A DNA stretch of 14,660 nucleotides, from assembly GCA_023230245.1 (NCBI GenBank), contig JALNXT010000008.1, forward strand, positions 1 through 14,660. The letters are read 5' to 3'. Made by a program: the position numbers and the translations under genes. Each line of letters begins with the position of its first letter. Positions within the stretch are counted from its first letter, which is position 1. The notes below the pieces were generated by a model. It saw only the letters and a program-made list of their open reading frames with translations, searched no databases and was not told the origin of the DNA. The stretch comes from Candidatus Cloacimonadota bacterium (lineage in GTDB: Bacteria > Cloacimonadota > Cloacimonadia > Cloacimonadales > Cloacimonadaceae). This document shows, piece by piece, positions 8,176 through 14,660 of the stretch.

Positions 8176-8436
8176 TTAGTCATCTTCTGGCGAGAGTTCG
8201 CCATCCAAAACTCTGGGCTTACATAGGGCTAAGTATTGAGCATGCAAGTTTTTCACCCTCTGTATTACGGCTGCTTTGTCTGTATTTGTAAAATACTCAA
8301 TGTGATTCTTAAAATCTGTCTTTGAAAGATATAGGGTAAAACCAATGAATCCTCCCCCGTCAGGCATATTAACCTTTTCAAATACCTCACTCAAACAAAG
8401 GGCAGGATCATCAGATGTATAACTTTCATTCTTCAT
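8176..8436 (-). CDS. Hypothetical protein (86 aa) in the leader of the giant-gene transcript
   Basis: From the ATG at 8436 the product is 86 residues beginning MKNESYTSDDPALCLSEVF and ending in the acidic tail DGELSPEDD. No family, signal peptide or membrane segment is recognised. The mix of hydrophobic and charged residues (FIGFTLYLSKTDFKNHIEYF, then IQRVKNLHAQYLAL) looks like a small folded alpha/beta protein. The frame extends to a TTG at 8466, but that codon lies inside the predicted sigma-54 promoter, so I reject it. The ATG at 8436 would sit about 3 bases after the predicted transcription start, giving a leaderless mRNA. The ATG at 8367 (product MPDGGGF..., 64 residues) has AAAAGG 5 bases upstream. 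The giant gene begins 54 bp after the stop. The start, and possibly coding status, are uncertain. Confidence 0.5.
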   Translation of the reverse strand: MKNESYTSDDPALCLSEVFEKVNMPDGGGFIGFTLYLSKTDFKNHIEYFTNTDKAAVIQRVKNLHAQYLALCKPRVLDGELSPEDD

Positions 8437-8450
8437 AAGTGATAAGTAAC

Positions 8451-8466
8451 GCACAAGCTGTGCCAA
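8451..8466 (-). promoter_or_regulatory. Sigma-54 (RpoN) promoter, -24/-12 elements
   Basis: The minus strand reads TTGGCACAGCTTGTGC. Compared with the consensus YTGGCAC-N5-TTGC, the -24 half is a perfect match and the -12 half differs in one base (GTGC for TTGC). The invariant GG and GC are exactly 12 bases apart. The predicted transcription start is near 8439, upstream of the 86-residue ORF and the giant secreted-protein gene. A sigma-54 activator gene lies immediately upstream on the same strand, and two dyads sit about 120 and 150 bp upstream of the start. Inference from sequence only. Confidence 0.8.
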
Positions 8467-8553
8467 ATAGTCGAAAGGGTTTAAGAATGTTTAGATGTAT
8501 ATATATCAGATGCTTAGAGAATTGGTAAAACACGCTTATCTTAGATATTGCAG

Positions 8554-8596
8554 TTTCAGGTCTGAAATAGCGGAGTGTGAAATTTCAATAATGAAA
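8554..8596. promoter_or_regulatory. Candidate upstream activating sequence: two TTTCA-N4-TGAAA dyads
   Basis: Two copies of the same inverted repeat occur: TTTCA-GGTC-TGAAA at 8554-8567 and TTTCA-ATAA-TGAAA at 8583-8596, 29 bp apart start to start. The second extends to 6-bp arms (ATTTCA/TGAAAT). The arms and the 4-base spacing are identical while the spacer bases differ, as expected for a dimer-binding site. Their centres are about 122 and 151 bp upstream of the predicted sigma-54 start, inside the usual range for enhancer-binding proteins. They are probably bound by the adjacent Fis-HTH activator; this is inference. Confidence 0.6.
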
Positions 8597-8690
8597 TATA
8601 TGGCTAAGTGAAAGATGAGGAGACTTATCGCTTAATGAGGGTGGATTAGTGGGGCTGATATTATCGATTGTGGGATTACTGAGTCCTGGA

Positions 8691-8746
8691 GTCGTTAACG
8701 CCAAAACAAGCTTATCCTCGTCTCTATCTTCTCAGGCGTTAAGGAC
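8691..8746. repeat. Imperfect 12-bp inverted repeat within a structured intergenic block
   Basis: GTCGTTAACGCC (8691-8702) and GGCGTTAAGGAC (8735-8746) are reverse complements at 11 of 12 positions and enclose 32 bases. Nearby, CCCTCG (8793-8798) and CGAGGG (8806-8811) pair perfectly over a 7-base loop. The block (about 8641-8840) is more GC-rich than its flanks and has no open frame. It may be a dispersed non-coding repeat, a decayed element or a structured RNA. No target-site duplication or transposase is visible. Confidence 0.4.
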
Positions 8747-8865
8747 TATAGCGATAGATGGCGGGACTATTGCCAATGTAGTGCAGAACCTGCCCTCGGC
8801 TTGATCGAGGGACAAGCTCCAAAGTTACTGTCGGGGTAGTCCATTTGCCTAAAATAGATATAGTT

Positions 8866-8903
8866 AAGTGTAAAGTCGTATCAGACAAATCGATTCCACA
8901 CTT
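8866..8903 (-). terminator. Possible terminator after the sigma-54 activator gene
   Basis: On the minus strand AAGTGTGGAATCG (8903-8891) can pair with CGACTTTACACTT (8878-8866) at 12 of 13 positions, counting two G-U wobbles, over a 12-base loop. It begins 17 bp past the stop codon. The downstream bases (AACTATATCTATTTT) are only moderately T-rich and the stem is weak, so termination may be partial. Confidence 0.4.
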
Positions 8904-8920
8904 ACTGTATCTGTAGTTGT

Positions 8921-11188
8921 TTACTTGCCCTTACGAGTATATATTTCCAGATTAAAAGCCTCAATTCTGCGGGTTAAAGTGCTTTCTGATATACCAAGCA
9001 CTTTTGCCGCATCCTTTTGTTTCCCTTGGCAGGATTGCAGTGCTCCGATTATCTCGGAACGTTCCACTTGTTGTTTTTTTGCTTTCATGCCAGAGTACGG
9101 TTTATCTTCAATTTCCTTATTCAAGGTTGGTAATGAGCTTAATATATCGGCAGACCAACTCCGCGTTTTTTGCATGATAAGTAATCTTTCGATCATGTTT
9201 CTAAGCTCTCGTACATTGCCAGGAAAGCGGTATTCTTTCAAGCGGTCTACAAAGGAGCGCTCTATTCTGGGAGAAGGAAGCTTCATTTCTTTGGCAAGTT
9301 TATCGGCATAATAAAAAGTCAGTGCTTCAATATCCTCTTTCCTTTCTCGCAAAGGGGGGATGTAGATTTCTATGGTATTAAGGCGATGATACAAATCCAA
9401 GCGGAAGCCATCATTGGCTATCATATCCATGATATTACGATTTGTAGAGCTTATTATTCTGGTGTCAAAAGGCACTTCGGTAGAGCTGCCTACCGGGGTT
9501 AGCTTGCGTGATTCCAGAACTCTTAGCAGCTTTGCTTGCAGGTTAAATGGCATATCGGATATTTCGTCCAGAAACAGAGTACCTCGGTTTGCCTCCAGAA
9601 ACAAGCCCTTGGTATCATTGATGGCACCGGTAAAGGAGCCGCGTTTATGCCCAAAAAACTCGCTTTCAAGCAGGCTGGCAGATACCGAAGCCATGTTCAC
9701 CGCCACAAAAGGCGAACCCTTACGCGCACTATTGTAATGAATCAATTGGGCAAGCACATCCTTGCCAGTGCCGGATTCTCCTAAGATTAGCACGCTTGCG
9801 GAAGGGTGCTGTGCCGCCAATAAAGCGGATTCAATAAGCTTGCCGTGGACATAACTATTGCCAATAAACTTAATTGCCAAATTGCTCTGAACTTCCTGTG
9901 CAAGGTTGCGGTATTGTTCCCGAACACTATCATAATCTTCCATCAGGGTTTTTATTTGAATATCAAACTCTTCACTTTGCTGTGCCAAAACGTAGCTATG
10001 GTATTCTGATTGGATATTGGATAGCTCTGTAAAGTGCTTGATGGCATTGGGATAATCCCCACTTGCTTCGTAAGAACGGGCATAATTCATCTCTATCACA
10101 ATACGCATATCGAACAGTTTGTGTTTTGAGGTATATTTCTTTGCTTTGTCCAAAAGCTTTCTGCCTTCTGCAAGCATGCCCATAGCAATCATCAGACTGG
10201 CACGGTTCACATCCACACTAAGTTTCATCTGTATTTCGTCCGCAGCTTCGGCAATTTCAGCAGCTTTATCCATGCATTCCAAAGCAAGCTCAGCCTGCCC
10301 TAAAAAACGGTAGCATCCAGCCATATTACTATTCAGCTCGTAAAGGTACTTAGGGTCGTTGAACCCAATTTTATCGCTAAAAGCTTGGCATTCTTTGAAA
10401 TACTTAAGGGCTTCCTCATGCTTGTCTTGCCTCATCTGCAAAACACCTAAGCTAAACAAAAAAGATACTTTACGCGGTGGAATATCATGCTGCTCGCAGA
10501 TTAGCAAACCGGAAGCAAGCATATTAAAGGCATCTTCATGCTTATCCATCATCATATAGAGCGTAGAGAGGTTGTTTAGGATAAGTAATTGTCTGCCGAC
10601 ATTGTCTGTCCCGCTGTTCAGTTTGAGAGCTTCACTTAAGAATGGCAGGGCTTTATCATGCTGAAGAAAGTGGTAATATGCAGAGCCATAATCCATAAGT
10701 ACTTTTATTCTCAGATTCATATTGGAATCTTTGCTTAGTTGCTTCTCTGCTTTTTGGAAGGCATCAATGGTCTTGGGCATCTGCTTGCGAAGCTGGTAAT
10801 ATAAGCCTATATGGCACAATACCAAGGCTAACAAATCCCCGTCCTGTGTTTTCTTAGCAGCCGCAAACGCCATATCCAGATAGGACTTTTCATCTTCTTT
10901 GCTTTCTTTAGAGCGGTAGCACTTGCTTAATATTATGTTCGCTCTTGCTACTGTGGCATAATCTTCGTTTTCAATTGCTTTTGCCAACAGTTCCAAGCCT
11001 AAGCTTTCTGCCTCTTCAAGACGGGACATCGTAACTAATGCCATACATTTATAGAATAAAAGCATGCTTCGAGCCTGTTTACCCAGATGTTTCTCCCATA
11101 AACCCTCAAAATCTTCTAACAAAGCGGGAGGATTGCTTTCTGCAAGCATCTCAAGATAACTTAATTCTGATAAGGGTTCTTCATACAT
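8921..11188 (-). CDS. Sigma-54-dependent transcriptional activator with N-terminal TPR sensor
   Basis: Numbering is from the ATG at 11188 (755 residues). Residues 1-400 are a chain of TPR-like helix pairs (for example [40 protein letters not shown]). Residues 400-440 form a charged helical linker. The AAA+ sigma-54-interaction domain spans about 441-675: Walker A GESGTGKD (470-477), sigma-54 contact loop GSFTGA (517-522, usually GAFTGA), Walker B GTLFLDE (536-542), [10 protein letters not shown] (595-604) and PGNVREL (656-662). A Fis-type helix-turn-helix ([18 protein letters not shown], 725-742) ends the protein. There is no receiver or GAF domain, so the TPR part is the likely input. It should hydrolyse ATP to open sigma-54 promoters, probably including the one at 8466. 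The frame extends to an ATG at 11245, but that codon lacks a Shine-Dalgarno; 11188 has GAGG 9 bases upstream. Confidence 0.93.
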   Translation of the reverse strand: MYEEPLSELSYLEMLAESNPPALLEDFEGLWEKHLGKQARSMLLFYKCMALVTMSRLEEAESLGLELLAKAIENEDYATVARANIILSKCYRSKESKEDEKSYLDMAFAAAKKTQDGDLLALVLCHIGLYYQLRKQMPKTIDAFQKAEKQLSKDSNMNLRIKVLMDYGSAYYHFLQHDKALPFLSEALKLNSGTDNVGRQLLILNNLSTLYMMMDKHEDAFNMLASGLLICEQHDIPPRKVSFLFSLGVLQMRQDKHEEALKYFKECQAFSDKIGFNDPKYLYELNSNMAGCYRFLGQAELALECMDKAAEIAEAADEIQMKLSVDVNRASLMIAMGMLAEGRKLLDKAKKYTSKHKLFDMRIVIEMNYARSYEASGDYPNAIKHFTELSNIQSEYHSYVLAQQSEEFDIQIKTLMEDYDSVREQYRNLAQEVQSNLAIKFIGNSYVHGKLIESALLAAQHPSASVLILGESGTGKDVLAQLIHYNSARKGSPFVAVNMASVSASLLESEFFGHKRGSFTGAINDTKGLFLEANRGTLFLDEISDMPFNLQAKLLRVLESRKLTPVGSSTEVPFDTRIISSTNRNIMDMIANDGFRLDLYHRLNTIEIYIPPLRERKEDIEALTFYYADKLAKEMKLPSPRIERSFVDRLKEYRFPGNVRELRNMIERLLIMQKTRSWSADILSSLPTLNKEIEDKPYSGMKAKKQQVERSEIIGALQSCQGKQKDAAKVLGISESTLTRRIEAFNLEIYTRKGK

Positions 11189-11251
11189 ACCGTCATACCT
11201 CATAAAAGGATATTTCATTAAAAAAAAAGCATGCCAAGCACACATTGTGTC

Positions 11252-11280
11252 AGGGTAAGGAGATGCCAGTATCTTGTCAA
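11252..11280 (-). promoter_or_regulatory. Possible sigma-70-type promoter of the sigma-54 activator gene
   Basis: A perfect -35 hexamer TTGACA (11280-11275) is followed after 17 bases by a poor -10, TACCCT (11257-11252). Transcription would start near 11245, which supports translation from the internal ATG at 11188 rather than the ATG at 11245. The weak -10 keeps confidence low. Confidence 0.35.
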
Positions 11281-11334
11281 CATTACTTTTTCAGGGCTAC
11301 CGCTACGGATAATTACATAGCTTTAAAAAGCAGA

Positions 11335-11369
11335 CTTCGCTGCAAGCTGTATAAACATTTGCAGCGAAG
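11335..11369 (-). terminator. Intrinsic terminator after tldE
   Basis: CTTCGCTGCAA (11335-11345) and TTGCAGCGAAG (11359-11369) form a perfect 11-bp stem with a 13-base loop. On the minus strand TCTGCTTTTT follows the stem. It lies about 32 bp beyond the stop codon at 11402 and closes the regulator-tldD-tldE unit. Confidence 0.8.
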
Positions 11370-11401
11370 CTTTGGTTTATAAGGAGGGTTCGTGAGGGTG
11401 T

Positions 11402-12691
11402 TTATTTACCGGCTACACTAACGCCATCACACAGGATGGAGGGTAGTTTGCTGGAGCCGGATTTATTGCACTTGTTTTCTATCTCGCTTACATTCATCAG
11501 GGTTTCATAGGCATTACCGCTTATCATGCAGTCCTTCACTCTTCCCGTGATAACGCCGTTTTCTATGTAGAAACCGCTGGACACACCAACCGAATACTCC
11601 CCGTTTAGAATGTTGCCGGAGTGCGCTCCCATCAGGGATTGCACGATGATGCCTTTATCTATACTGGCGATCATTTCCTTTAGGGATTTATCGCCTGTGC
11701 CCATGCAGATATTGAAGGCTTGGGGAGAGGGGCTGGCTTCTATGCTATTGCGCAAGCCGTTTCCGGTGGGAGCTAAGCCCAGCTTATTGGCATAGTTCAG
11801 GTCGGTTGGTATGGCTCTAAATATCCCCTTATCGATAAAGCTTAGCTTTTGGGTGGGGCTTCCTTCGGTATCGAAGGCGGTGCTGGACACAAACTCCGGA
11901 TCAAATGGATCTTGCCAGAGGTTTAGCTTAGGCGATACTATTTGTTCCCCAATACGGTTTAACAGAGGGGATACCTTGTTGTAGAAGTTTGCCGGAGAGG
12001 CAGCCGCAAAGAAGCGGGAAAGCAGTGCGAAGTGTGATGATTCGGCAAAGATAACCGGCATCTTCTTGGTTTCGGGCACTACCTCAGTTCGGCTAAGGAG
12101 GAACAGTTCTATCATTTCATCCAGTTCTTCTTTGTTGAGGGTTTTGTAGCCATTTGAAGAACTAACCTTGAATAAGCCAGAGCCTGTACCGGGGAATACC
12201 AGCATGGCATACACCCAGTAATAGCTATCTTTTTGAGATAGACAGGTGCCGGCACTGTTCATGATGCCACCTTCGGATATGGAATAGCCAAAGCCGGCGT
12301 TAACTTGTCCGCCAGTCTTTTCTTTAATATAAGTGAGCATGCGCTTGCCTTCTTCCACCAAGTCCTTTTTGCTAAGGTTTTCTATGGCGGGATTGTAGGT
12401 ATTCAGCTTGGGTAAGTTTGTGGTTAAGGGGAAGCTAAAGCCCACTTCCATACCATCTTTGGCACTTAGCAGTGCTTGTTTTACCAGTGCTTCTCTATCC
12501 AAAAGGTTACGTGTGTGTGCCAACCCTATTTTGCCATCTTTTATCACCCGTAGAGCAATGCCAGAGCTGATTGAGGTGTCGGCTTTTTCCAGCTTGCTAT
12601 CGGTAAAACTAAGGTCATCACTGCTATCGTTGCTGTAAAACACTTCAGCTTGGTCGGCAGCCTGAGTGGCGAGTTTTAGTAGCCTTTCCAT
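11402..12691 (-). CDS. tldE: TldE/PmbA-family subunit of the TldD/TldE protease
   Basis: This is the 429-residue non-catalytic partner of TldD, close to the usual size of about 430-450. It shows the shared TldD/PmbA fold: an N-terminal alpha/beta domain (SISSGIALRVIKDGKIGLAHT, about 40-60) and a C-terminal beta-rich domain with FDTEGSPTQKLSFIDKGIF (273-291), MGAHSGNILNGEYSVG (354-369) and GFYIENGVITG (373-383). There is no HExxxH zinc motif, as expected for TldE. In Escherichia coli, TldD and TldE form a heterodimer that trims unfolded peptides, including microcin B17 and CcdA. Its ATG overlaps the tldD stop by one base (TAATG) with GGGAGG about 6 bases upstream, which implies translational coupling. 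The substrate here is unknown. Confidence 0.92.
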   Translation of the reverse strand: MERLLKLATQAADQAEVFYSNDSSDDLSFTDSKLEKADTSISSGIALRVIKDGKIGLAHTRNLLDREALVKQALLSAKDGMEVGFSFPLTTNLPKLNTYNPAIENLSKKDLVEEGKRMLTYIKEKTGGQVNAGFGYSISEGGIMNSAGTCLSQKDSYYWVYAMLVFPGTGSGLFKVSSSNGYKTLNKEELDEMIELFLLSRTEVVPETKKMPVIFAESSHFALLSRFFAAASPANFYNKVSPLLNRIGEQIVSPKLNLWQDPFDPEFVSSTAFDTEGSPTQKLSFIDKGIFRAIPTDLNYANKLGLAPTGNGLRNSIEASPSPQAFNICMGTGDKSLKEMIASIDKGIIVQSLMGAHSGNILNGEYSVGVSSGFYIENGVITGRVKDCMISGNAYETLMNVSEIENKCNKSGSSKLPSILCDGVSVAGK

Positions 12692-14055
12692 TATTTACCT
12701 CCCACGGTTAGGTTATTGAACAGCACGTGCGGTCCTCCCAGACATGAGCGGATATTGGTCTGTCCTTTTCCACAGCCACCCGCTTCGTCCAAAATAAAGT
12801 CGCTACCTATCATGGCAACGCTGTTCAGAGTGCTGTAGAGGTTACCCACGATGTTAATATCGCGAATCATGCCGCAAAGCTTGCCGTTTTTTACGATATA
12901 GCCGTAGTTTGCGCCAAAGGTGAAGTTCTCGCCAGAGGTTTGTCCGCCCATAGCATCGCAGATATAAAGCCCATCACCCAGTGCTGCCAGTAGTTCTTCA
13001 AAGCTGTGGCTACCGGGCTGGATGAAGATATTCCCCATGCGCACAATCGGTGCATAACGGAAGTCTTCAGCTATGGCATGTCCACTGATGGCTTCGTTCA
13101 TTTCGCTGGCGGTAAAACGGTCGTGCAGTCTGCCCGTTAGCACGCCACCCGTCATCAGGTTTACTCTGCGGACTGCCACACCTTCATCGTCGTATTGGTA
13201 ATAGCCAAGCTGATCTGCCATGGTTGCATCGTCGATAATGTTCAGGATATCGGTTCCCAGTTTGGCACCGATGGTCATCTTTTCGCGTAATGAGGGTAAG
13301 TCGCGCACAATATCCGCCTCGGAGAAATGACCAAAGGCTTCATGCGTGAAAACACCTGCGATGCCGGGATTTAGTATCATCTTGTAAGTTCCTGCGTTTA
13401 CAGGTTCTGCCCTCAAGAGGTCTGCGGCGATCTTGGCTCGTTCCAGTGCTTCTGCTTCACGTCCTCGCACCTTTTGAAATCCGTTACTGCCGCCAAAAGC
13501 CATGCGCACGGTCTGAGTTATAGAGCCTTCTTGGCTTACTACGCCTGCGCCTAACTTTGTGGTGATAAGTTCTTCGTTAATCTCGCTGCCTTCGCTGTTT
13601 AGGAAGTATTTATTGCGATACACATCGTAATAATACGCATCCACATTGGCAATCTTGGGTTGCTTTGATAGCAGGTCGGAGTAATGCCGAACCAGTGCAA
13701 GCTTTTCTGCTAAGCTAATCTGGCGCGGGTCTTCAATCAGTTTGGCTTTGATAGTGGCATTTACTACGGGAGCAGGAGCTGGAGCTTTAGGTTCGCTACG
13801 GTTGGCAGCCAGCACTTCGGCATTCTCTATCGCCCTTTTTATTGCCATCTCTGCTTGCTCCGGTTTAGTAAAACTAACCGTGGCAAAACCACCATTTTTT
13901 AGCACTCGTAACACATAGCCATCGCCAAGATTGGCTCCGCAATTGCGAATCTCTTTCTTGCTCATCACCACTTGTTCTACCCGCTTGGTCTCGTAGCGGA
14001 GGTCAAAGTAATCCGCAGCGATCTTACTGGCAATTTTCTTAAGGTTATCAATCAT
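12691..14055 (-). CDS. tldD: TldD, catalytic zinc metalloprotease subunit
   Basis: This is 454 residues, the normal length for bacterial and archaeal TldD. The zinc site is visible: HEAFGH at 238-243 (HExxxH, with E239 catalytic) in the context NPGIAGVFTHEAFGH, and a C-terminal cysteine in GGCGKGQ (C428) at the position of the third ligand in E. coli TldD. Other family segments are GYYQYDDEGVAVRRVNLMTGGVLTG (284-308) and MGGQTSGENFTFGANYGYIVKNG (369-391). It forms a cytoplasmic heterodimer with TldE, whose gene overlaps downstream. The ATG has AAAGGAG 5 bases upstream. A winged-helix regulator gene lies 42 bp upstream on the same strand, probably in one operon. No RiPP precursor or CcdA homologue is visible nearby, so its substrate cannot be inferred. 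Confidence 0.95.
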   Translation of the reverse strand: MIDNLKKIASKIAADYFDLRYETKRVEQVVMSKKEIRNCGANLGDGYVLRVLKNGGFATVSFTKPEQAEMAIKRAIENAEVLAANRSEPKAPAPAPVVNATIKAKLIEDPRQISLAEKLALVRHYSDLLSKQPKIANVDAYYYDVYRNKYFLNSEGSEINEELITTKLGAGVVSQEGSITQTVRMAFGGSNGFQKVRGREAEALERAKIAADLLRAEPVNAGTYKMILNPGIAGVFTHEAFGHFSEADIVRDLPSLREKMTIGAKLGTDILNIIDDATMADQLGYYQYDDEGVAVRRVNLMTGGVLTGRLHDRFTASEMNEAISGHAIAEDFRYAPIVRMGNIFIQPGSHSFEELLAALGDGLYICDAMGGQTSGENFTFGANYGYIVKNGKLCGMIRDINIVGNLYSTLNSVAMIGSDFILDEAGGCGKGQTNIRSCLGGPHVLFNNLTVGGK

Positions 14056-14097
14056 AGCAACTCCTTTGTTTGTTTCTGGTTATCATTTTAGTTGATG

Positions 14098-14583
14098 TTA
14101 CCACAAGCATGCTTCGTTCTTGGGGGGCAGCGAAAGCCCTCGTCCATAATATCCATGCAGCCGATAGTGTGCTTGTTCGGCATACAAATAGGGGTAGCCA
14201 TCCCGAAAAGAAACATGCGGAGCATTAACTGTGTTTAACGAACTTAGCAGCTTGGCACATAGCTCATGCTTGGTTTCTTCGGGCAAGGCTTTTAATACAG
14301 ATTCTCCCCAATTCAGATAGGCTTTTCTGCCGGCTTCCGTGATGCGGATAGAGGTATTCGGCTTGTTTCCGCGGAAGGTCTTTTTGGTGGTTATATAGCC
14401 TGCCTGTGCGAGTTTGTTAAGGTGGGTTGTAATGTTGCCAGAAGTAAGCTCCGTATGCCCCATAAGCTGGGTATAATCCATGCTTTTGGTTCTGGAAAGC
14501 AGATATACAATCATCAATCGCGCAGGATTGTGTATCCCGGCATCAAAATCAGCAATAGTCTTTATGTTGTTTGCGTGTTTCAT
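14098..14583 (-). CDS. Winged-helix (MarR/PadR-like, HTH_34 type) transcriptional regulator
   Basis: This is 161 residues. The N-terminal 85 residues match the winged-helix DNA-binding domain of the PF13601 type: DFDAGIHNPARLMIVYLLS (13-30), helix-turn-helix YTQLMGHTELTSGNITTHLNKLAQAGYI (37-64), wing KKTFRGNKPNTSIRITEAGRKAYL (67-90). The tail of about 70 residues (aromatic-rich, HYRLHGYYGRG) is not part of the core domain and may be a ligand or dimer module. It has no ligand motif I recognise. The ATG has AAGGA about 9 bases upstream. Being first in a tight unit with tldD and tldE, it may regulate them and itself; a palindrome lies about 53 bp upstream. Confidence 0.85.
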   Translation of the reverse strand: MKHANNIKTIADFDAGIHNPARLMIVYLLSRTKSMDYTQLMGHTELTSGNITTHLNKLAQAGYITTKKTFRGNKPNTSIRITEAGRKAYLNWGESVLKALPEETKHELCAKLLSSLNTVNAPHVSFRDGYPYLYAEQAHYRLHGYYGRGLSLPPKNEACLW

Positions 14584-14635
14584 GCTGTCCTATCCTTCGT
14601 GTTAAGCTCTTAGTTTAGAACCTCGTCACTTAATA

Positions 14636-14657
14636 CAAAGTACTTTGAAATACAAAG
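14636..14657. promoter_or_regulatory. Palindromic operator candidate upstream of the winged-helix regulator
   Basis: CAAAGTACTTTG (14636-14647) is a perfect 12-bp palindrome. A further ATACAAAG copy lies at 14650-14657, repeating the one at 14633-14640 at 17-bp spacing, so there are three CAAAG half-sites. The position, 53-74 bp before the ATG, suits a repressor site over the promoter. The upstream part of the region is cut by the window edge. Confidence 0.4.
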
Positions 14658-14660
14658 CTG

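Larger units (their letters stand above)
8467..8920 (-). other. Intergenic control region between the sigma-54 activator and its likely target
   Basis: I see no convincing gene in these 454 bp; all frames are broken. From the activator side the region holds a terminator-like hairpin (8903-8866), a more GC-rich structured block (about 8840-8641), then a T/A-rich stretch with two TTTCA-N4-TGAAA dyads (8596-8554) leading to the sigma-54 promoter at 8466. The A/T-rich bases between the dyads and the promoter would suit DNA bending, as at many sigma-54 promoters, but I cannot point to a clear IHF site. Confidence 0.7.

Noticed and set aside
8464..8466. TTG as start codon of the small ORF, giving 96 residues
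   Set aside because: The codon is part of the predicted sigma-54 -24 element and has no Shine-Dalgarno; a transcript from that promoter would not include it.
11254..11268. TGGCAT-N5-TACC as a sigma-54 promoter for the activator's own gene
   Set aside because: The -24 half is close, but the essential GC at -12 is missing (CC instead).
14641..14647. TACTTTG read on the minus strand as a Bacteroidetes -7 promoter element (TAnnTTTG)
   Set aside because: The match is part of the CAAAG palindrome, no matching -33 TTG is evident at the right distance, and the organism is probably not a Bacteroidetes member.
1..14660. CRISPR arrays, tRNA or rRNA genes, IS elements
   Set aside because: No regularly spaced repeats, cloverleaf-like sequences, rRNA motifs or transposase-like proteins were seen on either strand.

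Overview
The window looks like a chromosomal segment of an uncultured anaerobic bacterium, most likely of the Cloacimonadota (Cloacimonetes) type. The main clue is the very long secreted beta-rich protein ending in a FlgD-like/type-IX-type sorting domain with an FPNPFNP motif. This style is common in Cloacimonadota, but Fibrobacterota, Ignavibacteria and Marinimicrobia also use it, so the assignment is an inference. All ten genes I can support lie on the minus strand, so transcription runs from high to low coordinates. Long plus-strand ORFs are shadows of these genes.

In transcription order, the right end holds a winged-helix regulator (14583-14098) with a palindromic operator candidate upstream. 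It is followed after 42 bp by tldD and then, overlapping by one base, by tldE. A hairpin terminator closes this unit at 11369-11335. Next is a TPR-containing sigma-54 enhancer-binding protein with AAA+ and Fis-type HTH domains but no receiver domain (start 11188 or 11245, end 8921).

Downstream of the activator is a 480-bp stretch without a confident gene. It contains a terminator-like hairpin, a structured block that may be a dispersed repeat, two identical dyads (TTTCA-N4-TGAAA) 29 bp apart, and a strong sigma-54 promoter match (TTGGCAC-N5-GTGC). The promoter points at a small ORF and then at a 1862-residue secreted mosaic protein (8121-2533), which ends at a strong intrinsic terminator. The parts form a coherent circuit: TPR-sensing activator, upstream activating sites, sigma-54 promoter, giant surface or secreted protein.

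Left of that terminator is a 365-residue sigma-70-family-like protein. Its region 2 appears to be duplicated in tandem (ungapped 58-residue offset), followed by region 4 and a C-terminal domain of about 125 residues that I do not recognise. It is followed by a 68-residue exported protein whose Shine-Dalgarno sits in a hairpin, a 64-residue soluble protein, and the start of a B12-binding radical SAM protein (DUF4080 type) that runs off the left edge.

The most interesting items are the complete sigma-54 circuit controlling the giant secreted protein and the double-region-2 sigma-like factor next to it.
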